Notes: generated from the letters alone by a model not told the origin. A DNA stretch of 64,000 bases from Chaetoderma sp. LZ-2023a (GCA_034401795.1 CM067365.1:12056656-12120655); one strand, 5' to 3'; counted from the stretch's first letter, positions 34,441 through 47,982 are shown. Made by a program: numbers and translations.

Positions 34441-36033
34441 GGAAGACTTTGGATCTCCGATTTCTGACTAAGATTACTTCGGATGGTCACGCTTCGCTAT
34501 CGGTAAGATTATGATGTGACAGTTGCTGCGACAACTTCTTGCCGATGGTGAAGAAGAATACAAGACAGTCTGGCTCGCCCCGTCAAGAAGATGGTGATGA
34601 CGATATTTATTAGAAGACTGCCGGGCCTATTCTGACTAAAGAAGATCGGGTAAGGATCGGATGTTGCTTCCGACTCACTGATCAGATTCGTAAATGCTAA
34701 CTACTAACGGAAAGATTAAATCGAACTATTATCTCACATATACGTAAGATTTATTATTAAGCTAACTGTGCAGAAGTTTTACAAAGGGATTTAGATTTAG
34801 AGCAAAATCGCTCAGATAACAAACTAGTACCTTCTGGTACAGAACAAGTAAATTCTACAGCTACTATAATTCTATAGCTACTTCTAAACTGAACATCACG
34901 AGATGTTCAGTGAATCGAGATGGTGGATTGATTACTTTCTATATCTGGAAGTGTATATTTTATAGTCCTCAGAATCTCTGACTCTGAGGTTCTATACATA
35001 TCTAAATAATTAGATTCTACCAGAATCTGTTCTGATGATTCTTCTAGGTACGTTATAAGCGCAGCTTGATTGGCCCGGACAATCAGTCCCCCAATCAACT
35101 TCTACTTATTCCTTCCTAGAAGTTCCTACCTACTAAATGTTGGTCGTTCTGACCAATCAGCGACCCCTGCATTTCAATGTTAACTACAAAATCTGTTCTA
35201 TATCATTCTTTGCTACAGAGTTTGATCGACGCTCATTGATTATGACGTCATGCTGACCGATCAAACTCCATGCTATTCTTCTATGGAGAAGCTGCCTCGC
35301 ATAGACAAAGTGTTGGTAACTGGTTCTGATTTGATGCGATCTGTCAGCTAACTAACAACATCACGGAATGTGTTGTTGTTGCATGCCATTGTATGAGTGA
35401 CATATAGTTGATATACAAATTTGGATTATGTTATTAATTCCTACAGGACGCTACAATGTCCGTGTCCTGTCCATTGCCTATCGATGGATAATCCTGTAGG
35501 ATGCTAGAGTTAATAGGCACATGAGCTGTAGGATCTCATTGCCAGCTGGTGTTGTTCTATTCTCGTATGAGAACCTAGAATGCCTAACGTCATCAACTAA
35601 GTCCGTTTGTCACGTTCAATTCCACTGATTATTATACATTGATTATTTTCTAAACTATCATTCCAAGCGACTGCTGAATATTATATAAGTGTGTGCCGAC
35701 TGAACAGCAACAACTTTCATCCAAACTATTTCCAAATACACATCAACTCAGAACCGTGGGACCTATTCTAATCAATCCGGCTATTTCAATTTTGATGTTA
35801 AAACTTTATCTAATAAGTTAGAATGTGCCATATCCGCACATCATCCATTTATCAGAAACCGAATATCATCAGCACTGGCTGATGTAATAATAAGTTAAAT
35901 ATTAAAAGTATAAAGTCAACCGGTCCATTAGCTCACCTGGTATTTTCAAATCATAAATTTCTCTTGGGACTTACTCGAAAATATAAGACATCCGGCGGGG
36001 TCATGACTCCCACAAGACAATCCCATATCTACA
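34441..36033 (-). repeat. 5' LTR (right)
   Basis: 1593 bp, paired with 25172-26761. On the coding strand it starts TGTAGATATGGGATTG and ends TCTTCC, so the terminal CA of the other LTR is CC here. One base further the coding strand reads TGGGGAGCCTGCC, in the position of a tRNA primer site; it begins TGG but I cannot assign a tRNA. Confidence 0.9.
35243..35250. promoter_or_regulatory. CRE-like palindrome in the right LTR
   Basis: Perfect TGACGTCA, the counterpart of 25972-25979. Confidence 0.3.
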
Positions 36034-36037
36034 AAAT
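36034..36037. repeat. Target-site duplication of the LTR element, right
   Basis: AAAT, matching 25168-25171. A 4-bp match alone could be chance, but it coincides with the TG/CA ends. Confidence 0.6.
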
Positions 36038-37059
36038 GACAAAACTGCGACGTCAGAATGATTCGTTATCCGATGGGTTACAAAAATCCAGAATCAAAAT
36101 ACAGTTATAGTGGTTTCGAGTTTCTTGCTGGATCCCACGAGTAAGACATGAATAAATGCATAAGGATTATCGTACATGGAGTTGAACAGGTGCCTTCACT
36201 TCGATGCAAACCGTATATTGACCCACATCAGCCATGCAGTTTGATAGTGTTGAACAGATATGATGACACACACTTACAACCAAACATAATCTATAAGTGC
36301 TATTTGATATTGGTTTGAACAGCCTTAAAATGAAACATAAATCCTACGTACATTTCATTTCATACTCATACTTGTATTTCTGCTAGCAATGAAAATACGG
36401 ACAGCGGCGGTTATATTTATTTTCAAGAAGACTCCTATAAAACATGACCTACATTATGTATTTATGTATTTATTTCCTCCCTATGAATTACCCATCTTAC
36501 AATAATAATTCAGGCAGGAGAACATGATATCTTTTGTTTTAGAGACATCTCAGTTTATGGTAATCGTGCTTGGTAACTAATTACTGCTGGCTAACTTGAA
36601 TTTCAAGATGGCGGCCAAATAACTCATCTGAAATCGGTGAGCACATTTCTGTCATCTGTTAACTATCCTGTATCAAGGGTAAAACATAGGGTAGATTCCA
36701 GTACATACTGAACCATAGCTAGCTTCAGGACTATGCGTAACTAGTAAGTTACAGTGGCTTGAAAAGAGCCTGCATTTTCTCTTTAACCAACTCATGACGA
36801 AGTGGATTCAAGTAGGAGAATGATACAAATGATTGGCTAGGTGACATATCTCAAGCCTATGTGAAATTATTGTGATATTGACATGGAGACATCGATGATA
36901 CGTGGCAATTAAGCAATAGCCTAACAGACACTGTTAATATTAGGTAAGTGCATAGTTTCCTCTCTGATTCCCATAATCTACTTACCAGCAACAGAAGCAG
37001 CATCTGTGTCTCCAAGGTCTGAAATGGAATAATAATATACTTATAGAATGGCTGTGTAC
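36038..37059. other. No recognisable gene
   Basis: AT-rich sequence between the LTR element and block C. Only short frames are present. Confidence 0.5.
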
Positions 37060-37675
37060 CACTCATGACGAGGCTGGCCAAAACCGGCCTCTTCAGTGGT
37101 TGCAAGAAATGTATATTTTCGGGCAAAGAGAGTACATTTCTGAAAAATTATCACTGAATTAACTGGCTCGGTAACAGTGGGCCATTTCCTAAAATAGTCT
37201 TCTCATGGGCCTTCAGATGGGCAGTCAATAAGCACATATTTAGATCTTCTTGATGAAATTTAGCAGTTAAAGAGCTAATGATGTACAATACTTTCTATAG
37301 ATTTAGCTCAGATCAAGGACGTGCATATTCGGTATTTGGTGCTAATGGGTCAGATTCAAATGCAAATCGGCACATGCCAAGCCATTTCTTCAAATCTGAC
37401 TTGATAGTCACGATCACTAAATTGCCATCATTAGCCGAGGTCTGGGCGTCTTGCGCGCGCATGTTAATTACACATGATTGGCAGCGTGCCTTTAGCAAAT
37501 ATCACCCATAAGACGACATTTCCATATAATTCCTGCCACTGTTAGCCGTGTCCTAAGCATAACCTCATACTCCAGTTGACTGGATGCTCCTCAGTTTCAC
37601 AATGTTCCTCAGTGCGAAAGTCTAAAGATCTGAGTGTTCTAAAAAAATGCTGTAACAAAGGGACGTATTCGTAGG

Positions 37676-37789
<114 letters not shown>

Positions 37790-39108
37790 TTGCTCTATGC
37801 TCTTTCATGGAAGCCGTTTTCGATATTAAATAGTAGGAAGTTTAAGATAATAAAAAGTAGATGGAGTAAATCACTTCATCATATTCACACTGATTGATTA
37901 ACATCTCATCTTGAAACCGTAAGATATACTGTACGTTTGCTCATCTGTTAGATAATACAGGCACGTGATTATTAAATAAGGGAACTTACACATGGTTGAT
38001 TGCGTTATTGAATCAAAATGTTCCCATATGATAAACTATTTTATGGAATTCGGATTATCTTGAATTTCCTTCTATTTAATATCAAAAAAGGCTTCTCGGA
38101 AAGTCTCCTGTCGCTAGTGTATTGCGTCAACCAATGCGCGGACATATAACGTCGAAGTTATGATCAACTCCAATATCGCCATCATTGTCATACACACTAT
38201 TCTTACGCCTTAAGCTCTGAAATATTCCATTGGCGCGACATCACACAGGCGAAATGCTTTAAATTGATAACAAGCCATTTGCACAGTTTAAGACTAATTT
38301 CTCCCTAGGTAGTGATTGCCAAATCAACTCTAAATCATAAACGATATCTGGAGTGTGCGGTGCGACCGCACCTTGCATAAATATAGTGCGTGTAATGGGA
38401 GCAACACGCCTCTGTAATAAGATACATTAGTTCCTGACAAAGTAAGAGAACAGTATTAATGCACCATTTTTATTCGATTCACGCTATGTGATATGGCATG
38501 AATAACTCTTAGTGGATACCTGTATATAATTCATCAATACTTCATGTTAACTGGCATACATGCACGATCAAGAGCCCTTATTCACCTATGCTGGTAGAAG
38601 GTAATCTAGCGACATGGTCATGCTCTATGTATCTATGCTTAGTAATCTGCCAGAAGAAAGACAGTAATTTGTTTCAAAACAAATAATCAACGTCGCGAAG
38701 GGAAATGAGAAAATCACCATGAATTGAGAATTTGAGCACATGACTTGTCAGTACTCGTTGATGAAATCGTCGTGTCCACAGTAATAGGGTTTCTCTGATT
38801 TTGCCAATGCAATTTCCCCATAATCTATGTCATTGGTTTGTCTATCCATGCTCCCGCAGCTAATACAACTGGCGGTCTAACTGTTCAAGCTATGTCCAAC
38901 TAATCTACGAATCACAGGCGGTGTTGTTGGTCAACGGGAGGGGGATCAATACTATTCACCGGGATGACACTCACAATGACAAACTGTTCCATGCTACATT
39001 CTCAGAGTGGTGGGTGGGGCGGAGTTGGGGAAGGGGTATTGTAAGTGATCAACGCAATGAAGCGAATTGCATAGGAACCAATTGTCGTATGTATATCCCT
39101 TTAGCCCT

Positions 39109-39212
39109 CTCTATCTCTCTCGTGCCGTCTCTCCCTCTTCCTCTCCCTCTTCCTCTGGGCGTTCTTTCCGTGCCGTTCTCTTGCTCCCTTCTCTCTTACC
39201 ATCACTCTCTGC

Positions 39213-39257
<45 letters not shown>

Positions 39258-39264
39258 CCCCCCC
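39109..39264. repeat. Pyrimidine tract (CT)n with C-runs
   Basis: CT-rich with C-runs at 39211-39221 and 39257-39264. It corresponds in position to the longer CT tract at 51167-51565 of copy 2. Confidence 0.85.
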
Positions 39265-40507
39265 ATATCTGTCTCTCGTGCGCTATACAGGCACATTGGT
39301 GCAAGACAATATATAAAACATCCACACTTATGCACATCTGAATAACATCTAAACACTAAAACTCGTTGATGTGTAGCGAGAATGGCGTGACCAAATTAGG
39401 ATAGATTAGTCGCTGTGCTGAAATGACTCGCATGGAGATAACACATTGAATCCAAACATTCTTCGATGAGCGCGTATAGGCTAATTCTATTCCCAAACAT
39501 AGGCAGTCACGCACAAAAATATCTCAATTAAGGGACACATTACTTTATTTAGTAAGATAGATGCAATTTCAACTTCACTGTCGGAATCGTGACCGACTCG
39601 GCCACTCATTTCCCAACTACATAGGCCGACTGGAAAGTCGTCAAACAGGCACGTGTATGAGGCGAGGGGTGTTACAGTGAGCCAAGTAGGATTAGCACAC
39701 GGGTTGGGAGAGGCGGATACAAATAAAGCCAGTGTTTGGACCGTTATCGTGGACCAAACTAGATTAGGGTGAATTGATACACGCGTTCGTATTTTAATGC
39801 AGCATATCAAATGAGAAACATTATTTACACATTAATAATATTGTGCCGAATATTGTGACTGCTTGAAATTAATATATTGCAATCGTATGTCGCAATAACC
39901 TCCGATCTAGTTAGTTTGAAGATATCAAATAGTATATATATGCAATAAATAGCCTTGGATTTAAGATGAGATATATTTTCTTTAAAAACTATATATTCAT
40001 ATATCCAGCTAGACGAGAGTGACGCATTAGTGTGCAGATTGAACCCTCCTCAAGAACTATAATTGTAACAAGTTCAATGTGATTAACAGGCCAATACATA
40101 TTTGATGCAATGCAAGCGTTCGTTCTACGTATTAACCCTATTGCATATTTAATCAAAGCTTATTGAAATCCATTGCCATAAAAATGGTGCAATTTATCAT
40201 TAACTAAATAAACTATTTAATACTACAACGGGAAGTATGTTTCAGGAATCAACATCGGTATCGAGTCAGGAAACGTGCACAAACCGTCTTAAGATGGACG
40301 AGCCTAAGTGCCGATTTGCAAACTCCTGCAGAAGACCCACATATAGATAGTTACAGCACAGGCAGCAGCATACGCCGATCAAATTAGTTTCAAAATATAC
40401 AATCTTGAAATTGTGATTTTGAGAATTCAGCGTTCATATGGAGTATATATATATTCCAACACATGTACACAGCAGTCGGAGGTTTGATAGAAATGGGCGG
40501 GGCATGG

Positions 40508-40508
<1 letters not shown>

Positions 40509-40602
<94 letters not shown>
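40509..40602. repeat. (TA)n microsatellite
   Basis: About 47 units. Flanks GGCATGGCTA and TAGATCCCATGATTGAGCA match 52727-52760 of copy 2, where only AGAAA lies between them, so the array grew after duplication. Confidence 0.95.
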
Positions 40603-41176
40603 GATCCCATGATTGAGCACTTGTAAAGAGCAAGACAAATCAGTGTACATTTCCCAGAGTTATGTTCATTCCATCCATGCTGGAAAATTGTCTTTGATGT
40701 ATTTTCCAAAAGAAATCTTTCCAGTTCACACTGGCCTATATACGCATTCTCTTTTATATTTACTTGAACACAAGTGTACTTTGAATAGATTTTCTTTCAA
40801 AAGACGAGATTGGGTACATCAGTTCCATCTCAAGTACGATTTAAGTACAATTTCTAAATGAGTGGTGATACATATGCAGGTACCCTGGGTACATAGAACC
40901 ATATATCTAGGCAAGGAATACATGGAGCACCTCACACGAGTCTCCAGCTAATCCAACAATTATCAATACTATATGGTAAACATCATATTGAATACGATTT
41001 AGCGGGTTAAAGTTGTATGTATTACCTGAGGCAGTTGCTTCTGCTGTTAAATTGGAAGGAGATTGTTAGTCTATTCATCACATACACACTTCTGTACAGA
41101 TCAATTTGTGATTACCAATTCAAACACCCTAATCATAACCGAATTTTATACTTTGGACATCGGCGGTGATGCTCAC

Positions 41177-41314
41177 CTATGCGGCCATACATTTTAGTAA
41201 CACATACACCAACCTTTCCATCAGCGCATTTATAGTGTGTACTGCTTGATAAACATGTAGCAGAGGCTTCCATTGCTTGGCAGGACCCGCCTATTTTTAC
41301 ATAATTTGTGATTG
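41177..41314 (-). CDS. Candidate cysteine-rich exon, phase 1-1
   Basis: A 138-bp minus-strand segment preceded by ..CACGCAG (acceptor) and followed by GTGAGC (donor). It is exactly 46 codons long with both junctions in phase 1, the arrangement typical of shuffled extracellular modules. It would encode NYVKIGGSCQAMEASATCLS and then HYKCADGKVGVCVTKMYGRI, with four cysteines. I do not recognise the fold. No pyrimidine tract precedes the acceptor, which weakens the case. The paralogous stretch in copy 2 (about 53980-54120) has a TGA, a lost Cys and no GT donor, so it would be a broken counterpart. No neighbouring exons were found. Confidence 0.25.
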
Positions 41315-41574
41315 CTGCGTGCACATGCTCGTTATTGAGTTTACCAATTTGAACTCTGAATCTCGATTTCAAGGCATATGCAAGCTGTATACTATTTAAT
41401 ACTAACAACTCCAGGTTAAATTAGTCTCAATATATTCACCATATAATGTCTAACAATTTGCAAATTCACCAAAGACTAACAATTCAGACTGATACTGTTA
41501 AAACCATTGTCACATTCATGAGCTCTATAGCAAAACAAAGCATTCTGTACCTCGAGGTTGTTCGCTAGAGCATA

Positions 41575-42372
41575 AATAACGCTATTTTATCACTTCTCTG
41601 CGTCCTTCATTAAGCGAATTTAAACACAAAAGACCAAATATGGAACTTGGATGGAATTTCCCCAGGATGAATTATTCAACACAAGTGGATGGTCTCCATA
41701 TTAGGAGCAATCTTTAACAACATCTTATCTCCCGCGGACATGTTTTAATAGGAAACCAGAAAAAAACAAGTAATGGTGTTTCTTTTTCAGCTAGGGCATC
41801 TAAGTTATTAAACCTGGAAGTAATTATTACTATTTATGTACGACCCTCCAGGGATTTTGGTGCCGTGATGTGATCATATAGTGAGATGGTTCTGGAAGCA
41901 TCTAGTGATGCCGCTTACATGCATACGAGCACCATCATTCTGGCTGAAGTCGTCGAACAATTCTTACAACATGTGATGTCATTTATGCCAGGTTGTACGA
42001 ATTGTATGTCTGTTCTATTTAATAAACACGCTGTTGAATATTTTGAAACTAATTTGACTGGTCGTTGTTGCTGCCATAGGCAGTAACACCACTCGGTCAA
42101 ATTAGTTTGACAGTCAATAGTTTACCTACATAGTTTTCTGGAAATTGAGATGCAGAGAGTGTAGGAATCTGCCGCTCCCACCAGCGGTAAAGTCTTGGCA
42201 AATTAGATTGAGCGTAGCTAAAACTAGATTCCTCCATTGTAATGGACTCGGACAAGAAAGCAACGAAATTCATGGCGTATCATGAATGATTCAGCGTAGT
42301 CTATACACCACAATAAGATATGTGTATATGACCTGCATGCATGACACTTAATGCACTGCATACCAGGGATGG
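41575..42372 (+). repeat. Duplication block D, copy 1
   Basis: Left part (41575-41960) matches 57937-58330 (CAGGATGAATTATTCAA, ACATCTTATCTCC, GCATCTAGTGAT). Right part (41990-42372) matches 62360-62740 (AATTGTATGTCTGT, ATTTAATAAAC, TTCCTCCATTG, GCGAAATTCATGGC). In copy 2 about 4 kb of extra DNA separates the two parts. Confidence 0.85.
42031..42126. repeat. Foldback (palindromic) repeat
   Basis: A left arm of about 45 bases (GAATATTTTGAAACTAATTT then GACTGG...TGCTGCC) and an inverted right arm (GGCAGTAACACCAC...CAAATTAGTTTGACAGTCAATAG) are separated by ATA. The duplicated counterpart is at 62403-62496; related copies lie near 56.0, 56.35 and 61.9 kb. Confidence 0.8.
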
Positions 42373-44024
42373 GATCAATTGTATTGTATCTACTACTATT
42401 ACTATTACTTTCAATTCCTTCTGTTACTATTCCTATTACAATTACTCCAGATTTGATCCATTGCTATTACTATTACTATTGCTCTGATATATATTACTTT
42501 TAATATTACATGCGAGTCATAGGTATCTCTCACAAACATGCACTCCTACACACGTGAATGCACATGAAAACAAGTAAGATATTGGGATATTAACCATTTA
42601 ATTGATGAAGCCCCTTCATCCCATGTGCATTGATACCAAATAGGACAGCCCTTTGAATAGTTTGAAAATATTTAACAGATGGGCGTTGCTGCGGGCAGTA
42701 ATGTTTTCCAGGAAGATTGATTTCAAAATATTCCACCAATTGTTTCTTCAACCCTACCGCGCATATATAGTCATTCCCTCTACTGCTTGCTGAGCCCTAA
42801 CGAGTAAAGACGAGATCGTGCAACTCCTTATCACTGTTACGGACCCCGTTATTTGGCACAGCGACCATTGTATCAAGATGTACGTACGGACCCCAAGATC
42901 TCAATAAAATCACATTTCGCTAATCATATTGATATTCCAATATCCTGATATGATGTATCTCACCAGAGAATAACTTATCTGGTTATATATTAAAGTAAGA
43001 AATTCTTAGATGCCTCACGCAGGCCAAATGTGTGCGTGCACACAAGTTTAATATAATCTAACTATATGCCTCACATGGGCCGAAAAACGGTTAACGAGAG
43101 TAATGACTCGCGCATGCCACAATCAAAGAAGTTCCTACCACACCGTAACAGAGGAAGAATAAGCAGATTAACTGTTCTTCTTAAATATAACCGGAGTGTA
43201 AGCTGATTTATATAACTTATTGTTATATGTTATGCATGCTGTATTGCATAGAAACGACAAGTATATTTCCTAAGAAATCGTCTTGGCAGAATCTTCAAAT
43301 GGAAATATGTTTGGTAGATGCTGCATATTGAGTGGACCTTGAAATAACATTTAGTTTTTAGGGCCAGAACATAGAGATGTGTTGCATCTAACAGCCTAGC
43401 ATAATCTAGTGTTTGAAATGGAAGGCGCCTTCTTAAGGTAGCAAGCTCATGCCCCATCATTGGGTTTGACTATAGAGTCGACTGCACGTACAATTGCTGT
43501 TGCACTGACAGAGGACGGAGCCGAAAATCGACTCTCAGCCTGTGTCCACTACAACAGCCACATAACACAAGGACAACTACAGGACAGTATACAGCGTTTA
43601 AGAAGCACCATATCTACTTACAACTGGGTCGGGTAACGGATACCGATGTGGCCATGGCTTTGAAGGAGTTGAGAACACGTTGTGTTTTGGCCTGGCCCCT
43701 AAGGAGCCACCAGTTCTTATGCATTAGTGTTAAAGTTAAATAGCCCGAGATTCACTGCTAGGTCACTTATATTAATATAATTGTTTCGGAGTGAAGATGA
43801 GATACTGAGAAAGTGTGCGCTCTTAGTTTAGATTGGAGCCATCAAGAAATCTCGCCAACTTCAAGGGTTGGCCCAACCAAACCGAAGGAAGGAGTTACAA
43901 TTTATAAAGTATTTCGGCAGTGGCCTCTATTTAAAACTATCCTAACTGAATTATCTGAGCTTATAACTCGTTTACTTTATGCGGACTCCTGTGTCTATTT
44001 TGGTACGGAAACGGTTATCTTCAA
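42373..44024. other. No recognisable gene; cryptic ATTACT repeat
   Basis: 42390-42500 is an imperfect (ATTACT)n strand. The rest is AT-rich, with short frames only. It forms the junction between copy 1 and copy 2 of the large duplication. Confidence 0.5.
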
Positions 44025-45062
44025 AATATTCAACAGGGCTATTCAACAGGGGTCTTCTTAAAGTGTATATGATATTGGTGTTTGGTGTTTCCGGTTTAAA
44101 TGGTTAAGTGAATGAGACAATCTATGCTCATATTTCCCATACAACTAGTTCATCTGGATTTGAAAAATTGCATCGTTGGTGGTTACGTCAGAATTGGAAA
44201 GCGAGAACATATTTACACAAGCAAGGTAATATCACTATCTATTAAGATGATTTGGAACATTGGCGCGGAGAGAGCTTCGAACAAGGTTGTATTTACGATT
44301 GGAAGTACCAACAGAGATGCATCATCGTTAGCGAGCTCAGGTCAATAGGTACAACGTGATGTTGATAATTGTGATTTTATACGCAATCATGTCTAAGAAT
44401 ATATTTATCTCAGGCGCACTTAATTGTGTTGAATGCAAATCGAACGTTCTTTCAGACAACGCCGGTTCTCAGTAGGACACTAATCTCAAATTATACCAAA
44501 GAAAATGTCTTCAACGTCACGACCTTTTTCATTCTGAATGAATCCAAAATGCATACATGACACGTCATAATAAAAATAAAATACAAATTATAATGAATAC
44601 TGGAGATTATGCACTTCCGTTCCTATAAGCAGTCCAGACCAAGCTATTGCATTTCAGCAAAAACTCAATGGGCGCTAGAATTTTACAAAAAAACTGCAAC
44701 CTTAAAACTCTGAATACATTTTCCAAGCATACGATCAGCCTCAGCATACGATGCAGTTTGCACAGGGTGATATGCATGCCAAATGGTATTTACACAATTG
44801 AGTGATGCATAGGTATTGCAATTCTACGATCACGCAGAGGAACTTTGGCACACAAATTCTAAATAAATATTTGTGTGTTGAGATTCTGTATTCGACAACA
44901 TGTGTCCATAGTAACTCATATCGTTGCAAAGAATCTGCCACGTCCGTTTCCGTGGGAGCACAGGAGGTCACCAGCACCTATTCCACAGCCAGCTGTTATG
45001 TATAGGGCATGCTTCTTAAGTATCTGTTCATAATTTCATAATTTCATAAAGAAACGAAATAC
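44025..45062 (+). repeat. Duplication block A, copy 2 (without CR1-type insertion)
   Basis: Matches 2395-2769 and 5663-6245 as one uninterrupted stretch. The join at 44396-44412 (GAATATATTTATCTCAGGC) is the unoccupied site of the CR1-type LINE. Confidence 0.85.
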
Positions 45063-45074
45063 ATATTTTACACG

Positions 45075-45312
45075 AAGTTGCTGCCGCTGATGATGATGTT
45101 CTTGCTGCTGCTGCTGCAGCTACTGCTGCCGCTGCCGCTGCTGCTGCTGCTACTGATGATGATGATTATGATGCTGATGATGATGATGATGATGATGATC
45201 ATGGTGAGAGTGACGATGGTGGTGGTGAGGATGGTGACGATGACGATGACGCTGACGCCGCCGCCGCCGACGACGACGACGCCAACGACGATGGCGACGA
45301 TGATGATGCTGT
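45075..45312. repeat. Compound CTG/GAT/GACGAC microsatellite
   Basis: Imperfect CTG units, then GAT, then a mixed GAC/GAT run. It is the counterpart of 6322-6466 plus 17969-18201 without the Tx1 composite. Confidence 0.9.
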
Positions 45313-46475
45313 ATGCTAGACACATTGGCGTAACCCAATAATTAGATGGGTTGACAGACAGCTGGACTGACGGCCCAATTGACGGGTGGCCGGACGGATA
45401 TCCATGCCATCGGTTGAAGCCAAAGTACCACTATTCATATGAGACGTAATTCCAATACATGACACAATTCTGCGACCATCAATAACGCTCTACTTCCATG
45501 CACTTCAGTGGTTCCTATCTTATCATTTTATTCCATGGAGCCAGTAACAAATGCTATTTCATGATACATGTTAAGTCGATCAGGAAGAGTAATCATTTGC
45601 CCAGAACAGAGCTAAATGAACCGTCCATAGCAATGTAGCAGCTGAATGGCATCCACGACATTATCACATAAGTGTATATCTTTGCCATATATGCCAGATT
45701 AAGCCTGCGTATCTGTTGCACGATACACATTTTCCAGGATTTGGAGATCTTAGGAAAACATTGTTAGAGCAACGGGTTCTCTATGCTCTCCTTAATAATA
45801 CTAGTGATGATCTATCTCATAAAAGAATTATTCATCCTATTCTCTATTCAGTTGGCAATTTGATCATTCCAGGCTCCCGAGTGTGTCATTCTGAGATATA
45901 TGGTCTGTCTTTTCTCAGCTATTCCCATAATCATGTCTCTGCACCCAAGCCGTTCAATGCAAACTACATTATGCGCAGCTTTAAGACCACTTAGTAAGAC
46001 CTCAAGCATACCATTTGAGAATAGATGGAACATGACCTGGGAATGTGCTCATCTCTCTTTTGACCAAGTCGTAATCGATAGTTCGCACTCCTTTCTCCCA
46101 TGCAGTTCTACGCATACCTTTTCCAGTTGGGCTACGAGAGTTACCTAATTATTAACTGCTGATATGTCATTTCTAAAACTAGCTTATCAATCAAAAATTG
46201 CCCAACTTTTCTCCAGAACCGATATATCTTTTCCATGGACATATAAATATTAACTTATGCATGAGATGAATGAGTATGTAGCCTTCTGTTATGACCACTG
46301 GTTTAACATGTTATGGACATGAATCATCGTAGCGACTTTACAATGTTGGGGTATGATTCGTCTTACCTAAGTAGTGATGACTAATTTTAGGACATCAGTA
46401 TCCAAGTGTTTCCACTGTAATGACATCTGTGTCTCGTATTTTATTATACACATTTCGTTGTCAAGCCGAAATGGA

Positions 46476-46503
46476 GGGGGGGGGGGGGGTGGTGGTGGTG
46501 GTT
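46476..46503. repeat. G-run and GGT repeat
   Basis: GGGGGGGGGGGG followed by GGTGGTGGTGG. Short, G-rich, and absent from the matching part of copy 1 (about 19480). Confidence 0.9.
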
Positions 46504-47050
46504 GTGGATAAGCTGATCCATATGATGACTTGTGGCTCGACAAAAGCTGAACAACGTGTCCTACTGTCAAACGAACGAATGGACATTGGAAATAACGGAT
46601 GAATGAATAAATGAAAGAATAAACACATGCCGATCCGCAATTCTAATTTAGCTGCGGACAATACAATGCCTAACTGGAGACACATTACATATTTCAAATA
46701 ATAATGAAATTGCCTTTGATGTTTCAAAAACCAGTACTTCACTAATTGTAGTATGGCTTAGTTAGATTGTGGTCGTAATATCACCGATTGAATGCAGCCG
46801 TGTTCCCAATCCAGCTCTCCAATGCCCATGGTGATATAGGCAAACTTAAAGACACTGTTATGATTGCTGCTGAGAGGTCCTGGTTCAAGTTTCTTTGTTC
46901 AAATAGTGCATACTTCTATCTGACGAATGTACATTGAGCGATATATGGCGAGTGTATATCTGACTGCGAAAACGTAATACACGAATCCTCAGCTCGGTGC
47001 GCCTCTGCTATCTCGCCATGCAGATGTTAAGCTTTGGTCAGATAACTGGG

Positions 47051-47263
47051 GCGAGAGAGGGAGATAGAGGGAGAGAGAGAGAGAGAGAGATAGAGGGAGA
47101 GAGCGTGAGATGGAGAGAGAGGGAGGGAGGGAGGGAGGGAGGGAGGGAGGGAGGGAGGGAATGAGGGAGAGAGAGAGAGGGAGAGAGATAGAGAGAGAGA
47201 GCGAGGGGGAGAGAGGGAGAGGGATAGACAGAGAGATTGAGAGAGAGAGAGAGAGGTGGGAGG

Positions 47264-47329
<66 letters not shown>

Positions 47330-47416
47330 GAGCGAGCGAGAGAGAGAGAGAAGGAGGGAGAGGGATGGAGGGAGGGAGGGAGGGAGGGAGGGAGGGGGAG
47401 GGGGAGAGAGGGAGGG
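47051..47416. repeat. Purine-only GA/GGGA tract
   Basis: About 365 bases, nearly all A and G, at the position of 20311-20540 in copy 1. The frames across it are low-complexity artefacts. Confidence 0.95.
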
Positions 47417-47794
47417 AGCTCTTCAAGATTATGCCATTACAGTTTGACTTCGTGTATGTGGGATACATTATACACCACAGTCCTATGCACGTATTTCAAA
47501 ATAGGATGCCAAGGTTTTATCTAGTAACCGCATGCGCTATATTGGGAGGATGGTGTTTTAGCATAGAATTAGTGGTGATGGAGCTCATCTGTTCAACGAC
47601 TGGAGCAAGCTCTCATCTGCCGGAAATACCATTATAGTTCAATGTATGATTTAGTAAACATAGCGCATTATATACGGGGTAGTATACAGCTGTCAGCAAC
47701 ACAGATTTCATAACACAATACCAGTCATCCCTGGATTGAAATGTCGGTTTGTTTGAAAAAGGGACAGACGCTACCGTTATTTAATTCTAATAGG

Positions 47795-47982
47795 TTGCGG
47801 TGATGGATGCGGTCGTGTTGGAGGTGGTGGTGGGGTTGGTGTTGGTGGCTGTGGTTGTGGTTGTGGTAGAAGCAGTGACGTTCGTAGCTGCTGGGGTATT
47901 GGAGGTGGTGGTAGGATTGGTTTTCGTGGGTGTGCTTGTGGATGTTGCAGTAGCAGCTACGGTGATGTTTGCGGTGGTTAGA
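47795..47982. repeat. Cryptic GGT/GTG-rich repeat
   Basis: Counterpart of 21066-21400, shorter. Confidence 0.75.

Larger units (their letters stand above)
25172..36033 (-). mobile_element. Ty3/gypsy LTR retrotransposon with F-type envelope (errantivirus-like)
   Basis: A 10.86-kb minus-strand element with two LTRs of about 1.59 kb flanked by AAAT. In transcription order: 5' LTR (36033-34441), leader ORF (34352-34137), gag (34108-32535), protease/RT/RNase H/integrase (about 32530-29039), env (28982-27109), a 347-bp tail, 3' LTR (26761-25172). The RT-RNase H-integrase order and motifs are those of Ty3/gypsy. The envelope carries the furin site plus fusion peptide signature of baculovirus F proteins, which is how insect errantiviruses are recognised. 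gag, pol and env are all broken at least once, so this copy is probably not autonomous. LTR divergence is roughly 3% by eye, so the insertion is much younger than the segmental duplication. Confidence 0.92.

Noticed and set aside
39487..39810. 107-codon minus-strand frame in block C
   Set aside because: The paralogous stretch at about 51800-52150 is broken and no motif is recognisable; likely a chance frame.
47110..47637. 175-codon Glu/Arg-rich frame
   Set aside because: Its first two thirds translate the GA tract; the unique tail is not conserved in the paralogous block B copy.
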